Shown piece after piece: positions 10,549-21,616 of a DNA stretch of 64,000 nt. Source of the stretch: Snodgrassella alvi (GTDB lineage Bacteria; Pseudomonadota; Gammaproteobacteria; Burkholderiales; Neisseriaceae); contig NZ_MEIR01000043.1 of NCBI RefSeq assembly GCF_002777825.1, forward strand, positions 110,772-174,771, given 5' to 3'. The position numbers and the translations under genes are program-made. The notes under the pieces are model-generated. The model did no database searches, was not told the DNA's origin, and was given only the letters and a program-made list of their open reading frames with translations. Each line of letters opens with the position of its first letter. Position 1 is the first letter of the stretch.

Positions 10549-10613
10549 AGAACAAACTGGTACTATGTTGTGCTCAGTGTGGTAGTTTTTATTTATGTTT
10601 TAAGGATTTTACC

Positions 10614-11264
10614 TTGGAGAAAGTTGATTTAGCTTTTTTATTGCTGGCCATTTTGCCGATTTTACTGGCCATTACTCTTTCGGAAGCGGCCTGTGGCTAT
10701 ATGGCACGTTATTGTGGAGACCGTACGGCTGAGACGATGGGGCGGCTAAGCCTAAACCCAGCTAAATACATTGATATTATTGGAACAATCATTGTACCGA
10801 TCTTTACACTAATTGTTTTGCAGGGTTTTTTTATGGTTGGCTGGGCAAAGCCAGTACCGATTGACCCGCGTAATTTCAAGGATCCGCGTAAAGGTGAACG
10901 TCTGGTAGCTATTGCCGGCCCTCTAGCCAATCTACTGATGTGTGTATGCTGGACAATTGTGGTGATTATCAGCAACTGGGTACCAGAATACTTTCAGGAA
11001 CCGATGGCACTGATGGGGGAACTGGGTGTTCTGTTTAATGCAGTATTCTGCTTTTTCAGTTTACTGCCGATCCCACCGCAACCCGGTGCCCGTTTCGTTA
11101 ACAGCTTTCTGTCGCCACGTGCTTCGATGCAGTACCTCAAGCTGGAACCTTATGGCTCATGGATTCTTATATTTATGATTATCAGCGGTTTAATGTCGCC
11201 TATTCTACGACCGTTTATCAATCTAATTATTTCGATGATGTCATTTTTAATTAATCTATTCTGA
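10614..11264 (+). CDS. Site-2-protease-like (M50) membrane protein lacking the catalytic motifs
   Basis: The fold and several motifs are those of small M50 intramembrane metalloproteases of the YwhC/SpoIVFB type: multiple membrane segments, LNPAKYIDIIGTIIVP, GWAKPVPIDPRNFKDPR and GPLANLL. The zinc-binding HExxH is replaced by SEAAC (residues 23-27). The second metal-ligand motif (usually LDGGR) reads PQPGAR (about 155-160). It therefore should not be an active protease. From memory, Neisseria homologs share a degenerate motif, so this appears to be a conserved pseudoenzyme. The start is a TTG with AAGGA about 8 bases upstream. A strong terminator follows. Confidence 0.85.
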   Translation: MEKVDLAFLLLAILPILLAITLSEAACGYMARYCGDRTAETMGRLSLNPAKYIDIIGTIIVPIFTLIVLQGFFMVGWAKPVPIDPRNFKDPRKGERLVAIAGPLANLLMCVCWTIVVIISNWVPEYFQEPMALMGELGVLFNAVFCFFSLLPIPPQPGARFVNSFLSPRASMQYLKLEPYGSWILIFMIISGLMSPILRPFINLIISMMSFLINLF

Positions 11265-11292
11265 GTATTTCAAGTAATGACAAATAGTATCG

Positions 11293-11332
11293 GGCCGCAG
11301 ACTGTATTTCTGCGGCCTGATGTTTTTATTTT
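11293..11332 (+). terminator. Rho-independent terminator after the S2P-like gene
   Basis: A 9-bp GC-rich stem (GGCCGCAGA / TCTGCGGCC) has a 7-base loop and is followed within a few bases by TGTTTTTATTTT. It lies between convergent genes. Confidence 0.85.
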
Positions 11333-11360
11333 GGATGAAAAAGTTAAGCTACGCGGCAAA

Positions 11361-12200
11361 TCAGGGATGGATATTGCTTTGTCCCAGTGTCACTCTGTCC
11401 AGACCGGCCAAATCAGGCAGGGTGTGAATCTGGCTGAAACCATGTTGCGCCAGCATATCACGCACCGCTTTTCCCTGATCGAACCCATGCTCCAGTAACA
11501 GCCAACCAGCCGGACGCAGAAAGGCTGCGGCACCGGCAATAATTGTTACCAATGCACTCAAACCATTATGATTATCTGTTAGTGCATGCTGCGGCTCAAA
11601 GCGTAAATCCCCTTGCTGCAAATGCTGGTCGTGTGCGGGGATATACGGTGGATTGGATACAATCACATCTACACTATGCAACGCTGGCTGTGGCTGCGCC
11701 TGATACCATGAACCCTGCCCGAAATGTACATTTGCCTGCAAGGCCGTGGCATTGCTACTTGCGACGGCCAGTGCCTCTGTGCTGATGTCTGCTGCCCATA
11801 CCTGCGCATCAGGACGTTCACAAGCAACGGTAACAGCGATAACGCCACTGCCTGTACCCAAATCCCACAGAGTGCCCTGTTCAGGCAAATGTGCCAGCGC
11901 AGCTTCTACCAGATGTTCGGTTTCCGGGCGGGGAATCAGTACTGCTGAGGAAACCTGAAAACGCCGGCTGTAAAATTCGCGCCAGCCAAGCAGATAGGCT
12001 AATGGTTCACCTGCCAGCCGTCGCTGTGCCAATTGATTCAGACTGGCCTGTTCACTAATACTCAATGGCTGCTGGCCATGAGCAATGATGTAGGTATGGT
12101 TGATATCCAGCACCTGCTGGAGCAACATGCGCGCTTCCAGTCGTGGTAAGCCACTGTTGCGTAACCAGCCCTCAAGGGTAATGGGTAAATCCGTATTCAT
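11361..12200 (-). CDS. prmC: Release factor glutamine methyltransferase PrmC (HemK)
   Basis: PrmC methylates the glutamine of the GGQ motif in RF1 and RF2, using S-adenosylmethionine. The 279-aa protein has the family's N-terminal helical domain, LIPRPETE (residues 89-95), the SAM-binding loop DLGTGSG (113-119) and the catalytic NPPY motif at 183-186. It lies 21 bases after mgtE on the same strand, so the two are probably co-transcribed, although no functional link is known. Confidence 0.95.
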   Translation of the reverse strand: MNTDLPITLEGWLRNSGLPRLEARMLLQQVLDINHTYIIAHGQQPLSISEQASLNQLAQRRLAGEPLAYLLGWREFYSRRFQVSSAVLIPRPETEHLVEAALAHLPEQGTLWDLGTGSGVIAVTVACERPDAQVWAADISTEALAVASSNATALQANVHFGQGSWYQAQPQPALHSVDVIVSNPPYIPAHDQHLQQGDLRFEPQHALTDNHNGLSALVTIIAGAAAFLRPAGWLLLEHGFDQGKAVRDMLAQHGFSQIHTLPDLAGLDRVTLGQSNIHP

Positions 12201-12221
12201 TATTTACTTAGCAAAGCCGGT

Positions 12222-13655
12222 TTATAACAGAAACAGTGTGGCCAGACCGAGAAAGATAAAAAAGCCGCCGGAATCTGTGACAGCGGTAATCAGCACACTG
12301 CTGCCCAGTGCCGGATCGCGGCCGGCTTTCTGCATGCACACGGGAATGAGCACGCCTACGGTAGCGGCCAGTAACAGATTCAGTGTCATGGCAGCCACCA
12401 TCACCAAACCAATACCAACACTGTGATATAGGAAATAGGAAACTATGCCCATCACTGAGCCCCAGATAATGCCATTGACGAGAGCAACGCCCTCTTCTTT
12501 GCGCAGTAGACGCCACGCCTGACTATTGCTAATCTGGCCAGAAGTCATGGCACGCACAATCATGGTAATAGTCTGGTTACCGGAATTACCACCAATACCA
12601 GCCACAATCGGCATCAGGGTAGCCAGTGCCACAATCTTTTCAATTGAGTTTTCAAACATGCCAATCACGCGACTGGCCACAAAAGCCGTACACAGATTGA
12701 CAGCCAGCCAAATCCAGCGGTTTTTTACTGAATCCACTACCGGTGCAAACAAGTCTTCCTCTTCGCGCAAACCTGCCATGTTCAGCATATCGGTTTCAGA
12801 TTCTTCACGAATCACGTCGACCATTTCATCTACAGTGATACGTCCGATTAATTTGCGGTTACTGTCTACTACCGGCGCCGTTACCAAGTCATAGCGTTCA
12901 AATGCTGCGGCCGCTTCTTCGGCATCGTCTTCAGGACGGAAAGTAACCACATCATCGGCCATGACGGCAGAAACCAGCAAATCAGGGTCGGCTACCAGCA
13001 GGCTGCGGATAGGCAATACACCTTGCAATACATCGTAATTATCGACAACAAAGATTTTATCTGTATGGTCGGGCAGGCGTTCAAACCGACGCAGATAACG
13101 CAATACCACTTCGCAGGTTACATCAGCACGGATACTGACCAGTTCAAAATCCATCAGCGCTCCGACCTGATTGTCTTCGAACGACATAGCTGCGGTAATC
13201 TGCGCCCGTTCTTCTTCATCACGGCTGCTTATTGCTTCATAGACAACTTCTTTGGGCAAATCCGGTGCCAGCTGGGCAAGCTCATCGGCATCCAGATTAT
13301 CCACCGCGGCCAGCAGCTCCTGCTGTGCCATATTCTCAATCAGGGTTTCACGTACTGGATCAGAAACTTCCAATAACACTTCACCATCTTCAGTGGGTGT
13401 AGCCAGCTTCCACACCAGCATACGTTCCTGCAATGGCAATGATTCCAGCAGGGTAGCCATATCGGCAGGATGCAGTTCATGCAGAGCGGTAATCAGTTCA
13501 GCCAGTGCCTGCTGCTGTTCTGATGTCTGTAAATAAGACTGAGTAGGCGAATGAATATGTTCGGCAACCGGTAAAATGGTAGCAACCAGCTTACAAATGT
13601 GATCGGTGTCCAAATGCAGACGTTCCTGCTCGCCGAAATTGCTATGGCTATCCAT
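12222..13655 (-). CDS. mgtE: Magnesium transporter MgtE
   Basis: MgtE is a Mg2+-gated channel in the inner membrane that imports magnesium. The 477-aa protein shows the standard order: an N-terminal superhelical domain (roughly 40-140; HPADMATLLESLP is typical), a pair of CBS domains (about 150-275), a plug helix, and a C-terminal membrane domain of five helices including MPIVAGIGGNSGNQTITM, which carries conserved pore residues. The length is normal. The ATG is preceded by a GGATAAGGAT-type ribosome binding site. The ~150-base leader contains a strong hairpin, listed separately. Confidence 0.95.
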   Translation of the reverse strand: MDSHSNFGEQERLHLDTDHICKLVATILPVAEHIHSPTQSYLQTSEQQQALAELITALHELHPADMATLLESLPLQERMLVWKLATPTEDGEVLLEVSDPVRETLIENMAQQELLAAVDNLDADELAQLAPDLPKEVVYEAISSRDEEERAQITAAMSFEDNQVGALMDFELVSIRADVTCEVVLRYLRRFERLPDHTDKIFVVDNYDVLQGVLPIRSLLVADPDLLVSAVMADDVVTFRPEDDAEEAAAAFERYDLVTAPVVDSNRKLIGRITVDEMVDVIREESETDMLNMAGLREEEDLFAPVVDSVKNRWIWLAVNLCTAFVASRVIGMFENSIEKIVALATLMPIVAGIGGNSGNQTITMIVRAMTSGQISNSQAWRLLRKEEGVALVNGIIWGSVMGIVSYFLYHSVGIGLVMVAAMTLNLLLAATVGVLIPVCMQKAGRDPALGSSVLITAVTDSGGFFIFLGLATLFLL

Positions 13656-13760
13656 TATATCCTTATCCTAATTGTTACACCGTAAAATCTGGGATATTAC
13701 CGCCGTGAGTGCAGACGGCATATCCTGACGCAACAGTACTTGCCTGATATGATAAATTAA

Positions 13761-13778
13761 AGCCTGCTTCGGCAGGCT
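13761..13778 (-). promoter_or_regulatory. Stable hairpin in the mgtE leader region
   Basis: Perfect 7-bp arms (AGCCTGC / GCAGGCT) enclose a UUCG-type tetraloop on the plus strand. On the minus strand the hairpin is followed by TTTAATTT, so it could terminate or attenuate transcription toward mgtE. A TATAAT on the minus strand lies just upstream (about 13787-13792), with only a weak -35. No known magnesium riboswitch fold was recognised. Confidence 0.45.
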
Positions 13779-13917
13779 GTGGATATTATATTGTACACGG
13801 ATTTTAGCGGAGTACTGTTACTTTATACTGTATAACCGTCTACTACGGATGTATTAATATATACATAGTGCAGACTGTGTGAGGGTTTGAAAACAAATAC
13901 CAATGGCAAAAGGGTAA

Positions 13918-14940
<1,023 letters not shown>

Positions 14941-14972
14941 CTAGTTTCAACAATAAAACACAGTTACTCTGC

Positions 14973-16034
<1,062 letters not shown>

Positions 16035-16114
16035 TTAAGTCCCAATATTTTTCAGGGTTTATGAGTAGGATTCATCAATATGACTGCATAGCACAGCCAC
16101 CATTGCCTGTAGAT

Positions 16115-16150
16115 AAAATAAAACCATCAGACATTGGAAGCTGATGGTTT
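16115..16150 (-). terminator. Rho-independent terminator after dld
   Basis: On the minus strand AAACCATCAG and CTGATGGTTT form a 10-bp stem with a 10-base loop, followed by TTATTTTATC. It lies 22 bases past the dld stop. Confidence 0.85.
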
Positions 16151-16171
16151 CGGTATCTAAAGACTGTTTGC

Positions 16172-17869
16172 TTAAGCCCAGTATTTCTTTTTCGAGGTTT
16201 TGCCAATACCGGGATTAAAGCTATTGGTTGGATCAAGCTGGCGATAGAATTTTTTTAGGGCTGGCTTGGCATGATATAAATGACCAACATTATGTTCTGC
16301 CGGATACTGTGCGCCACGCTGATCCAGCAATACCAGCATTTCATCTTCAACCTTATTGCAGTCGGTACCTTTTTTGGCAATATAGTCCTGATGGAAAACA
16401 TGGCAGAAAAAGTGGCCATAATACATTTTATGGATAAAGTGTTGGTTGATGCTTTCCGGCAAGGTTTCAAACCATTCACTATCATTGCGCCGCAAGGCCA
16501 CATCCAGCGCAACAATGTTTTCTACCGTATCACTATGCACATTGCGGTAGGTAGTAGCCGCGCCGGCTGCGGCAAAGCGATGCAGCATTGCGGCTTCGGC
16601 TTCTTTTTCATTACAGCGGAAATAACTACCGGTTTTTTGCTCGAAAAAGGTTTGCAGAAATTCTTCTGCTTCAGCAATACCATCATCAGCCATTTTCAAG
16701 ATAAGATGATGCTCGTAACGGTCGCGATAGTCACGGATTGACTGGGGTAAATGCTGAGGCAGGAATTTACACATGAATACCGCAAAATGGTCAGAAAAAT
16801 TCTTCGGAAAAAACGGAATTTTCGCCAAGATACGGTCGACAAAATTCTTGAAGGCAAACAGGCGCGGCATGGCATCAGTACCGAATTTCTGAATGGCAAC
16901 AAAAATATCCTTGCCATATACCGCAGCAATGTCAAAAGCTTCACGGTGCATGTATTCGCCTGATACCGGCAGATTTTTGAATGTACTGAGAATATGACGG
17001 CGAATATCATCCAGCTCATGCGTATCATTACTGCCGATATAGAAAACCGCAGAATTTTTTTCTAATGGGAAAGTGTCCAGACGCACGGCAAATACCATCA
17101 GACGTCCGGCACTGCCGGAAGCCTCATAGTGGCGTGCCGGATCGGCATTAAAGCGTGCCGGTGTATCTGCATCAATCTCGCGCACATGGTCGCGGTATTC
17201 GTGGTCATGCCCCATGCCGGCATCACGCTTGATATCTTTGTCACTGTAATGAGCATTTTGCAGATTCTGCAAAATGGTTTCCGGGTCATCTCCCAGCTCA
17301 ATGCCAAGATGATTAACCAGATGCAGCTCGCTGTTTTCATCCAACTGAGCAAATACGGCCATCTGGGTATAAGCAGGGCCGCGCTGGATAAGCGCACCGC
17401 CTGAATTATTGCACACACCACCCATAACTGATGCGCCGATACAGGATGAACCAATCACGGAATGCGGGCCACGCTGGTATTTTTTTAATTCTTTTTCCAG
17501 ACGATACAAGGTACTGCCCGGCAAACAGACTACCTGTTCGCCATTTTCAATTACCTGAATGCCATCCAGCCGGCGTGTGCTGACAATCACAATCGGCCGG
17601 TCATAATCATTACCATCCGGTGTAGAACCACCCGTCAGTCCAGTATTGGCAGACTGGGTGATAACAATCACATCCGCTTCCACACAGGCTTTTAATACAC
17701 GCCACTGCTCTACCAGTGTACCCGGAAGCACAACAGCCAGAGCATCACCAACACCAAAACGGATGCCCTGCCGGTAAGGCAGAGTATGTGTTGGGTCGGT
17801 GAGAATATGCTCTTGTCCGACAATCGCTTGTAATGTGTGAATAAGCTCTGTATTTGCATTTATATCCAT
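16172..17869 (-). CDS. dld: Quinone-dependent D-lactate dehydrogenase
   Basis: Dld is a peripheral inner-membrane FAD enzyme that oxidises D-lactate to pyruvate and passes electrons to the quinone pool. The 565-aa protein matches the E. coli Dld type in length and pattern. It has an FAD-binding domain with QSANTGLTGGSTPDGNDYDR and a GSSCIGASVMGGVCNNSGG segment, then the membrane-binding/cap region, and ends in NPGIGKTSKKKYWA. It is monocistronic with its own terminator. Lactate respiration is a known energy route in Neisseriaceae. An L-lactate dehydrogenase (NAD type) is encoded about 10 kb away. Confidence 0.95.
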   Translation of the reverse strand: MDINANTELIHTLQAIVGQEHILTDPTHTLPYRQGIRFGVGDALAVVLPGTLVEQWRVLKACVEADVIVITQSANTGLTGGSTPDGNDYDRPIVIVSTRRLDGIQVIENGEQVVCLPGSTLYRLEKELKKYQRGPHSVIGSSCIGASVMGGVCNNSGGALIQRGPAYTQMAVFAQLDENSELHLVNHLGIELGDDPETILQNLQNAHYSDKDIKRDAGMGHDHEYRDHVREIDADTPARFNADPARHYEASGSAGRLMVFAVRLDTFPLEKNSAVFYIGSNDTHELDDIRRHILSTFKNLPVSGEYMHREAFDIAAVYGKDIFVAIQKFGTDAMPRLFAFKNFVDRILAKIPFFPKNFSDHFAVFMCKFLPQHLPQSIRDYRDRYEHHLILKMADDGIAEAEEFLQTFFEQKTGSYFRCNEKEAEAAMLHRFAAAGAATTYRNVHSDTVENIVALDVALRRNDSEWFETLPESINQHFIHKMYYGHFFCHVFHQDYIAKKGTDCNKVEDEMLVLLDQRGAQYPAEHNVGHLYHAKPALKKFYRQLDPTNSFNPGIGKTSKKKYWA

Positions 17870-18195
17870 ATTGATTCTCCTTTTAAATATAATTACTTAT
17901 TCCTAATCAATACAGACCATTTTAGAACAGTTATATGTTAACGAGAAGAACTTTAACATATACCTGTAACACATCAGGCTTCAGGCAAAAAACCACCACT
18001 CTGCCGCTGCCACAGCATGGCATAAACCCCATTTTTGGCCAGCAGCTCACTGTGCGTGCCCTGCTCGACGATCTGCCCCTTATCCATCACAATCAGCCGA
18101 TCCATAGCCGCAATCGTAGACAAGCGATGCGCAATAGCTATCACGGTTTTACCCTGCATCAGCCGGGTAAGATTTTCCTGAATGGCCGCCTCCAC

Positions 18196-18313
18196 TGGCT
18201 GATAGGTTTTTGGTGCTCATTTTTTGCAGGCTCTGACATCTTAATATCACGTTTTTTCCTGTCCCTAATTCAATCCCTTGCTGGCTGAGTTTGATATAGC
18301 TGCCGCCACTGAT
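18196..18313 (-). pseudogene. 3'-end fragment of a vgrG gene (T6SS spike, DUF2345 region)
   Basis: After an in-frame stop, the minus strand reads GGSYIKLSQQGIELGTGKNV, then [12 protein letters not shown]. This is the repeat pattern of the C-terminal beta-helix (DUF2345) of VgrG spike proteins of type VI secretion systems (compare G-SYI-L-S-GIEIGT). Only about 40 codons are present, running straight into the resumed ABC transporter sequence. There is no start and no remainder of the spike. It lies at the distal edge of the insert. Confidence 0.7.
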
Positions 18314-18352
18314 TTATTCTCTGGTTCTTAGTAAACTAAATCGAATATATTG

Positions 18353-18970
18353 TTATGCCTTTAGTGGAAATAATTCAAACTGTCCACCAGTAAGTATGAA
18401 TTGAATATATTCTTGAGAATAAAGTTGATCCGCATGTTTTTTAAAACGTTCTTGCCAATCAGGTAACCACCAAAAATAACTAATTATTCCATAATAAGGA
18501 TCAGGGCTTATCACTTCTTGAAGCAAGCGTTTGTTAATAATGCCTTGCTCATAAGCCTTATTAGTAGTATCCATAACACACAGATAATGCTTTACAGAAA
18601 GATATTTCATAGGAAATATGGCAGACATTTTTTGATTTTCATCATATTTGGATGAGCTAATCACTTTTAGAACATCCCCTAAATAAGTAACAGGATCTTT
18701 TCTCATTTTTTGAGTAATAGAAAATTGAAATATCTCATCCCGGTGTTCTATTGTCTCCCATAAAAGGGGATTAGTAGCATTTATAGCTTGCTGATCAATA
18801 AAATCGAAAAAATCTTTATTTATATCTGTTTTTGCTAACTGTTGTCGGCAAAAATCTACATCAACCTTAACTCTATAAATATAGTACCAGAACGTTGTTA
18901 GGCTAAAACATAGTAATAAACATAAAGAAATTATTTTTATTATTATCATTAATTTATTTTTAATTATCAT
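18353..18970 (-). CDS. Probable immunity protein of a T6SS-type peptidoglycan hydrolase effector
   Basis: A 205-aa protein with one N-terminal membrane helix (residues ~8-30) and a soluble remainder that would face the periplasm. No family was recognised by name. The role is inferred from context: its ATG overlaps the stop of the toxin-like fragment by four bases (ATGA), the usual arrangement of effector-immunity pairs, and a vgrG tail follows. A periplasm-facing anchor suits protection against a cell-wall hydrolase. The base composition is more AT-rich than the flanking ABC gene, consistent with transfer. The frame is intact, but with the upstream ABC gene broken its promoter is uncertain. 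Confidence 0.65.
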   Translation of the reverse strand: MIIKNKLMIIIKIISLCLLLCFSLTTFWYYIYRVKVDVDFCRQQLAKTDINKDFFDFIDQQAINATNPLLWETIEHRDEIFQFSITQKMRKDPVTYLGDVLKVISSSKYDENQKMSAIFPMKYLSVKHYLCVMDTTNKAYEQGIINKRLLQEVISPDPYYGIISYFWWLPDWQERFKKHADQLYSQEYIQFILTGGQFELFPLKA

Positions 18971-19158
18971 TTAATGGTCCCTTTATATCGGCGAAATACG
19001 GTAAAATCATGGTCATTACTGGTTGCCGTCCTGTTTTTATGTCGAAAACCAGAATCATTTACTTCGATGCGTTCCCAACTTGCTGATATAGTGACGCCAT
19101 CGGCAATAATAATCCCAACATGTCCAGATGCATCACTATATTCATGTGCATATGCACC
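18967..19158 (-). pseudogene. C-terminal fragment of a peptidoglycan-hydrolase-like effector
   Basis: In frame with the interrupted ABC transporter, 63 foreign codons follow the LLDEATSALDSE motif. They include YSDASGHVGIIIADGVTISA, NDSGFRHKN and FTVFRRYK. The HVGI element with an upstream SG and the closing W/F-RR-Y pattern resemble the last part of NlpC/P60- or CHAP-type cell-wall hydrolases used as T6SS effectors. The N-terminal part with the catalytic Cys is missing, so it cannot be active. It is translated, if at all, as a tail on the ABC fragment. Confidence 0.6.
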
Positions 19159-20916
19159 TTCTGAATCCAGCGCGCTGGTGGCTTCATCCAATAGCAGAAT
19201 AGGCGCATCTTTCAGAATTACCCGCGCAATGGCAATACGTTGCCGCTGTCCGCCAGACAGTTTTACCCCGCGTTCGCCAACATGGGCATCATAGCCATGC
19301 CGTGCCTTGGCATCACTCAATGCCGGAATAAAGCCATCAGCAGCAGCCTGTTGCGCGGCCTGTATCATCGCTTCTTCTGAGGTATCCGGGCGACCATAGA
19401 CAATATTGTCACGCACAGAACGATGCAGCAGAGAAGTATCCTGCGTTACCAACCCTAATGCTGCGCGCAGGCTATCCTGCGTCACATCGCGAATATCTTG
19501 CCCATCAATCAGAATACGGCCATCTTTCACATCATAAAAACGCAGCAGCAGATTAGTCAGTGTGGTTTTACCGGCACCACTGTGCCCGACCAGACCAACT
19601 TTCTCACCGGCACGGATATGCAGATTAAAATCGCGCAACAGCGGTTTATCGTCGCTATAGGCAAAATTCACATGCTCAAAATCAATTGCGCCCTGATTAA
19701 CTTTTAACGGCAGAGCTTTAGGCTTGTCCACAATAGCATGAGGACGAGACAGGATTTTCATGCCATCTTCCACTGTGCCGATATTCTCAAACAGGCGCGC
19801 ACTTTCCCACATTACCCAGTGTGACAACCCATTAATCCGCGACGCCATTGCCGTAGCGGTGGCAATCGCACCAACACCAACCTGCCCATTTATCCATAAC
19901 CAGATACCCAAACCAGCGGAGCTGACCACCAGCATAATATTAATTGCGGGTACTCAGACTGTCGAGCAAAGTAGCCAGCCGCATCTGCGCGTTGACCGTC
20001 ACCAGAAATTCCTGCATGGATGCCTTAGCATAGGCAGCTTCACGTGCACTATGGGAAAACAACTTCACCGTAGCAATATTGGTATAGGCATCAGTAATGC
20101 GGCCAGTCATCAGGCTGCGTGCATCCGCCTGCTGTTGTGCAGTTTTGGATAATCTCGGAATCAGGAAGCGCAATACCAGCACAAACAGCACAATCCACAG
20201 AATAAATGGCAGCAATAACCAGCTATCCATGCCGGCCAGAATAATGCCGCTGGTGACAAAATACACCAGTACATACACCAACATATTGGCTACCGACATT
20301 ACTGTATCGCGTACCGCCAGCGCCGTTTGCATTACCTTAGCAGAAACCCGTCCGGCAAATTCGTCCTGATAAAAACCCATACTCTGCCCGAGCATCAGAC
20401 GGTGGAAATTCCAGCGCAAGCGCATCGGGAAAGCGCCCTGTAAGGTTTGAAACTGCACATTGGAAGACAGAAACGACCAGAAAATACTGAATATCATTAC
20501 CGCCGCCATCAGAATCAGCTCATGTCCTTTTTCCGGCCATAATCTGTCTGGTGCATAAGCACCAACCCAGTCGACTACCGTACCAAGAAACCGGAATACC
20601 AAAGCCTCCAGAATCCCCGTACCAATGGTCATGATTACCATCACCAGCAGCCAGGGGCGTGCGCCTTCCAGACAGCTCCAAATAAACGGCAGCACACCTT
20701 TTCGCGACGGCTGCGGCAACGTCTCGGGATAAGCATCAATGCGGTTTTCAAACCAGCTTAAGAATCGGTTCAATAACATACTACGTGGACTTTCTGCATA
20801 ATTGAGCCATAACGGCAGCACAAACGATTATTGCAGCCAGAAAAATGATAAGCGAAATCATTATACATAATCTGAAATATAAATCAGCTCTCATTGGTTT
20901 GTGTTAAAATCCTGCC

Positions 20917-21284
20917 GGCACATCAGCATACCAGACAGTCGCTGTGCGCAATACGTGCATGGAGGAAAGTCCGGGCTCCACAGAGCGGAATGCCGGCTAA
21001 CAGCCGGGCGTCGTGAGGCGACGGAAAGTGGAACAGAAAGCATAACCGCCGATGGCTGTGGTTTACCCATAGCACAGGTAAGGGTGAAATGGTGCGGTAA
21101 GAGCGCACCGTGCCGTTGGTAACAACGTGTAGCAGGCCAAACCCCATTCGGAGCAAGACCAAACAGAATGCGCTGACGCTGCTCGCCGAGCATTCGGGTA
21201 GGTTGCTTGAGCGGCACAGTAATGTGTCGCCCAGATGAATGACTGTCCCAGACAGAACCCGGCTTATCGGTTGTCTGATGTGCC
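20917..21284 (+). ncRNA. rnpB: RNase P RNA (bacterial type A)
   Basis: This is the catalytic RNA that removes 5' leaders from pre-tRNAs. The ends pair with each other (GGCACATCAG at 20917-20926 with CTGATGTGCC at 21275-21284) to form P1. Conserved core elements are present: GGAGGAAAGTCCGGGCTCC-like sequence near the 5' end, the GTGCGGTAAGAGCGCACC stem region, AACCCCATTCGGAGCAAGAC, and the closing AGACAGAACCCGGCTTATCG. The length of about 368 nt is normal. The exact 5' and 3' ends are estimated from P1. A run of nine C's follows at once. Confidence 0.96.
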
Positions 21285-21616
21285 CCCCCCCAGCATTGCT
21301 GTTTATCCGTCTGGCTGTTTAAACTTCTATCAGACTATGTACTGCCAGTTTGCTGTACAATCAGGCACAATATAGATGACTCGGTAACCGCTACCCGGCA
21401 TCAGCCTTAAAATTCCTGTATATTACTTATATAGCATACCATGGACTGCTACAAAGAATATGTTGGGATTTACTGGCAACATTAACCGGACAGTGTCATT
21501 AAGCTACACAAAATAAACTGTTTTTTACTTATAAATTGGCATCTGACAGTCTCTCTTCCTGTACATTGACAGCTGTTTGATGTCAGGCTTCGCTATTCTT
21601 ATTTTTCGGTATCCGC
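21285..21616. other. Intergenic region between rnpB and the MFS gene
   Basis: It begins with the remainder of a nine-C tract. No open frame, RNA or strong promoter could be assigned. It should contain the rnpB terminator and the promoter of the transporter, but neither has a standard form. Confidence 0.5.

Larger units (their letters stand above)
18196..19158 (-). mobile_element. Insert carrying effector tail, immunity gene and vgrG tail inside the ABC gene
   Basis: Foreign sequence of about 963 bp lies exactly between the codons for the Walker B glutamate region (…LDSE) and VEAAIQ of the ABC ATPase. Removing it rejoins the reading frame. No transposase, terminal inverted repeat or target-site duplication was seen at the edges; only a G or GTG microhomology is shared. 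This is a recombination product rather than an insertion sequence. The contents are the usual parts of an orphan T6SS effector-immunity module. Confidence 0.75.
17974..20779 (-). pseudogene. ABC exporter (fused permease-ATPase), broken by a frameshift and a ~960-bp insertion
   Basis: The ancestral gene encoded a half-size ABC-B exporter. The N-terminal membrane part (20779-19940) reads normally to LLDSLSTRN and then stops. A one-base shift near 19944 moves the frame, and the rest of the membrane domain and the ATPase follow (19935-19159), with Walker A GHSGAGKTT, the signature LSGGQRQR and Walker B ILLLDEATSALDSE. Right after this glutamate, foreign sequence begins. The ABC sequence resumes at 18195 with [11 protein letters not shown] and ends with the H-loop (AIAHRLST) at 17974. 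Two independent lesions mean no functional transporter can be made. The N-terminal start is uncertain; 20779 is the first ATG in a family-like context. Confidence 0.9.

Noticed and set aside
21283..21291. Run of nine C's after rnpB as a phase-variation tract
   Set aside because: It is not in a coding frame, and no promoter of a downstream gene is clearly affected (the next start is 325 bp away). It may still vary in length, but no consequence can be argued.
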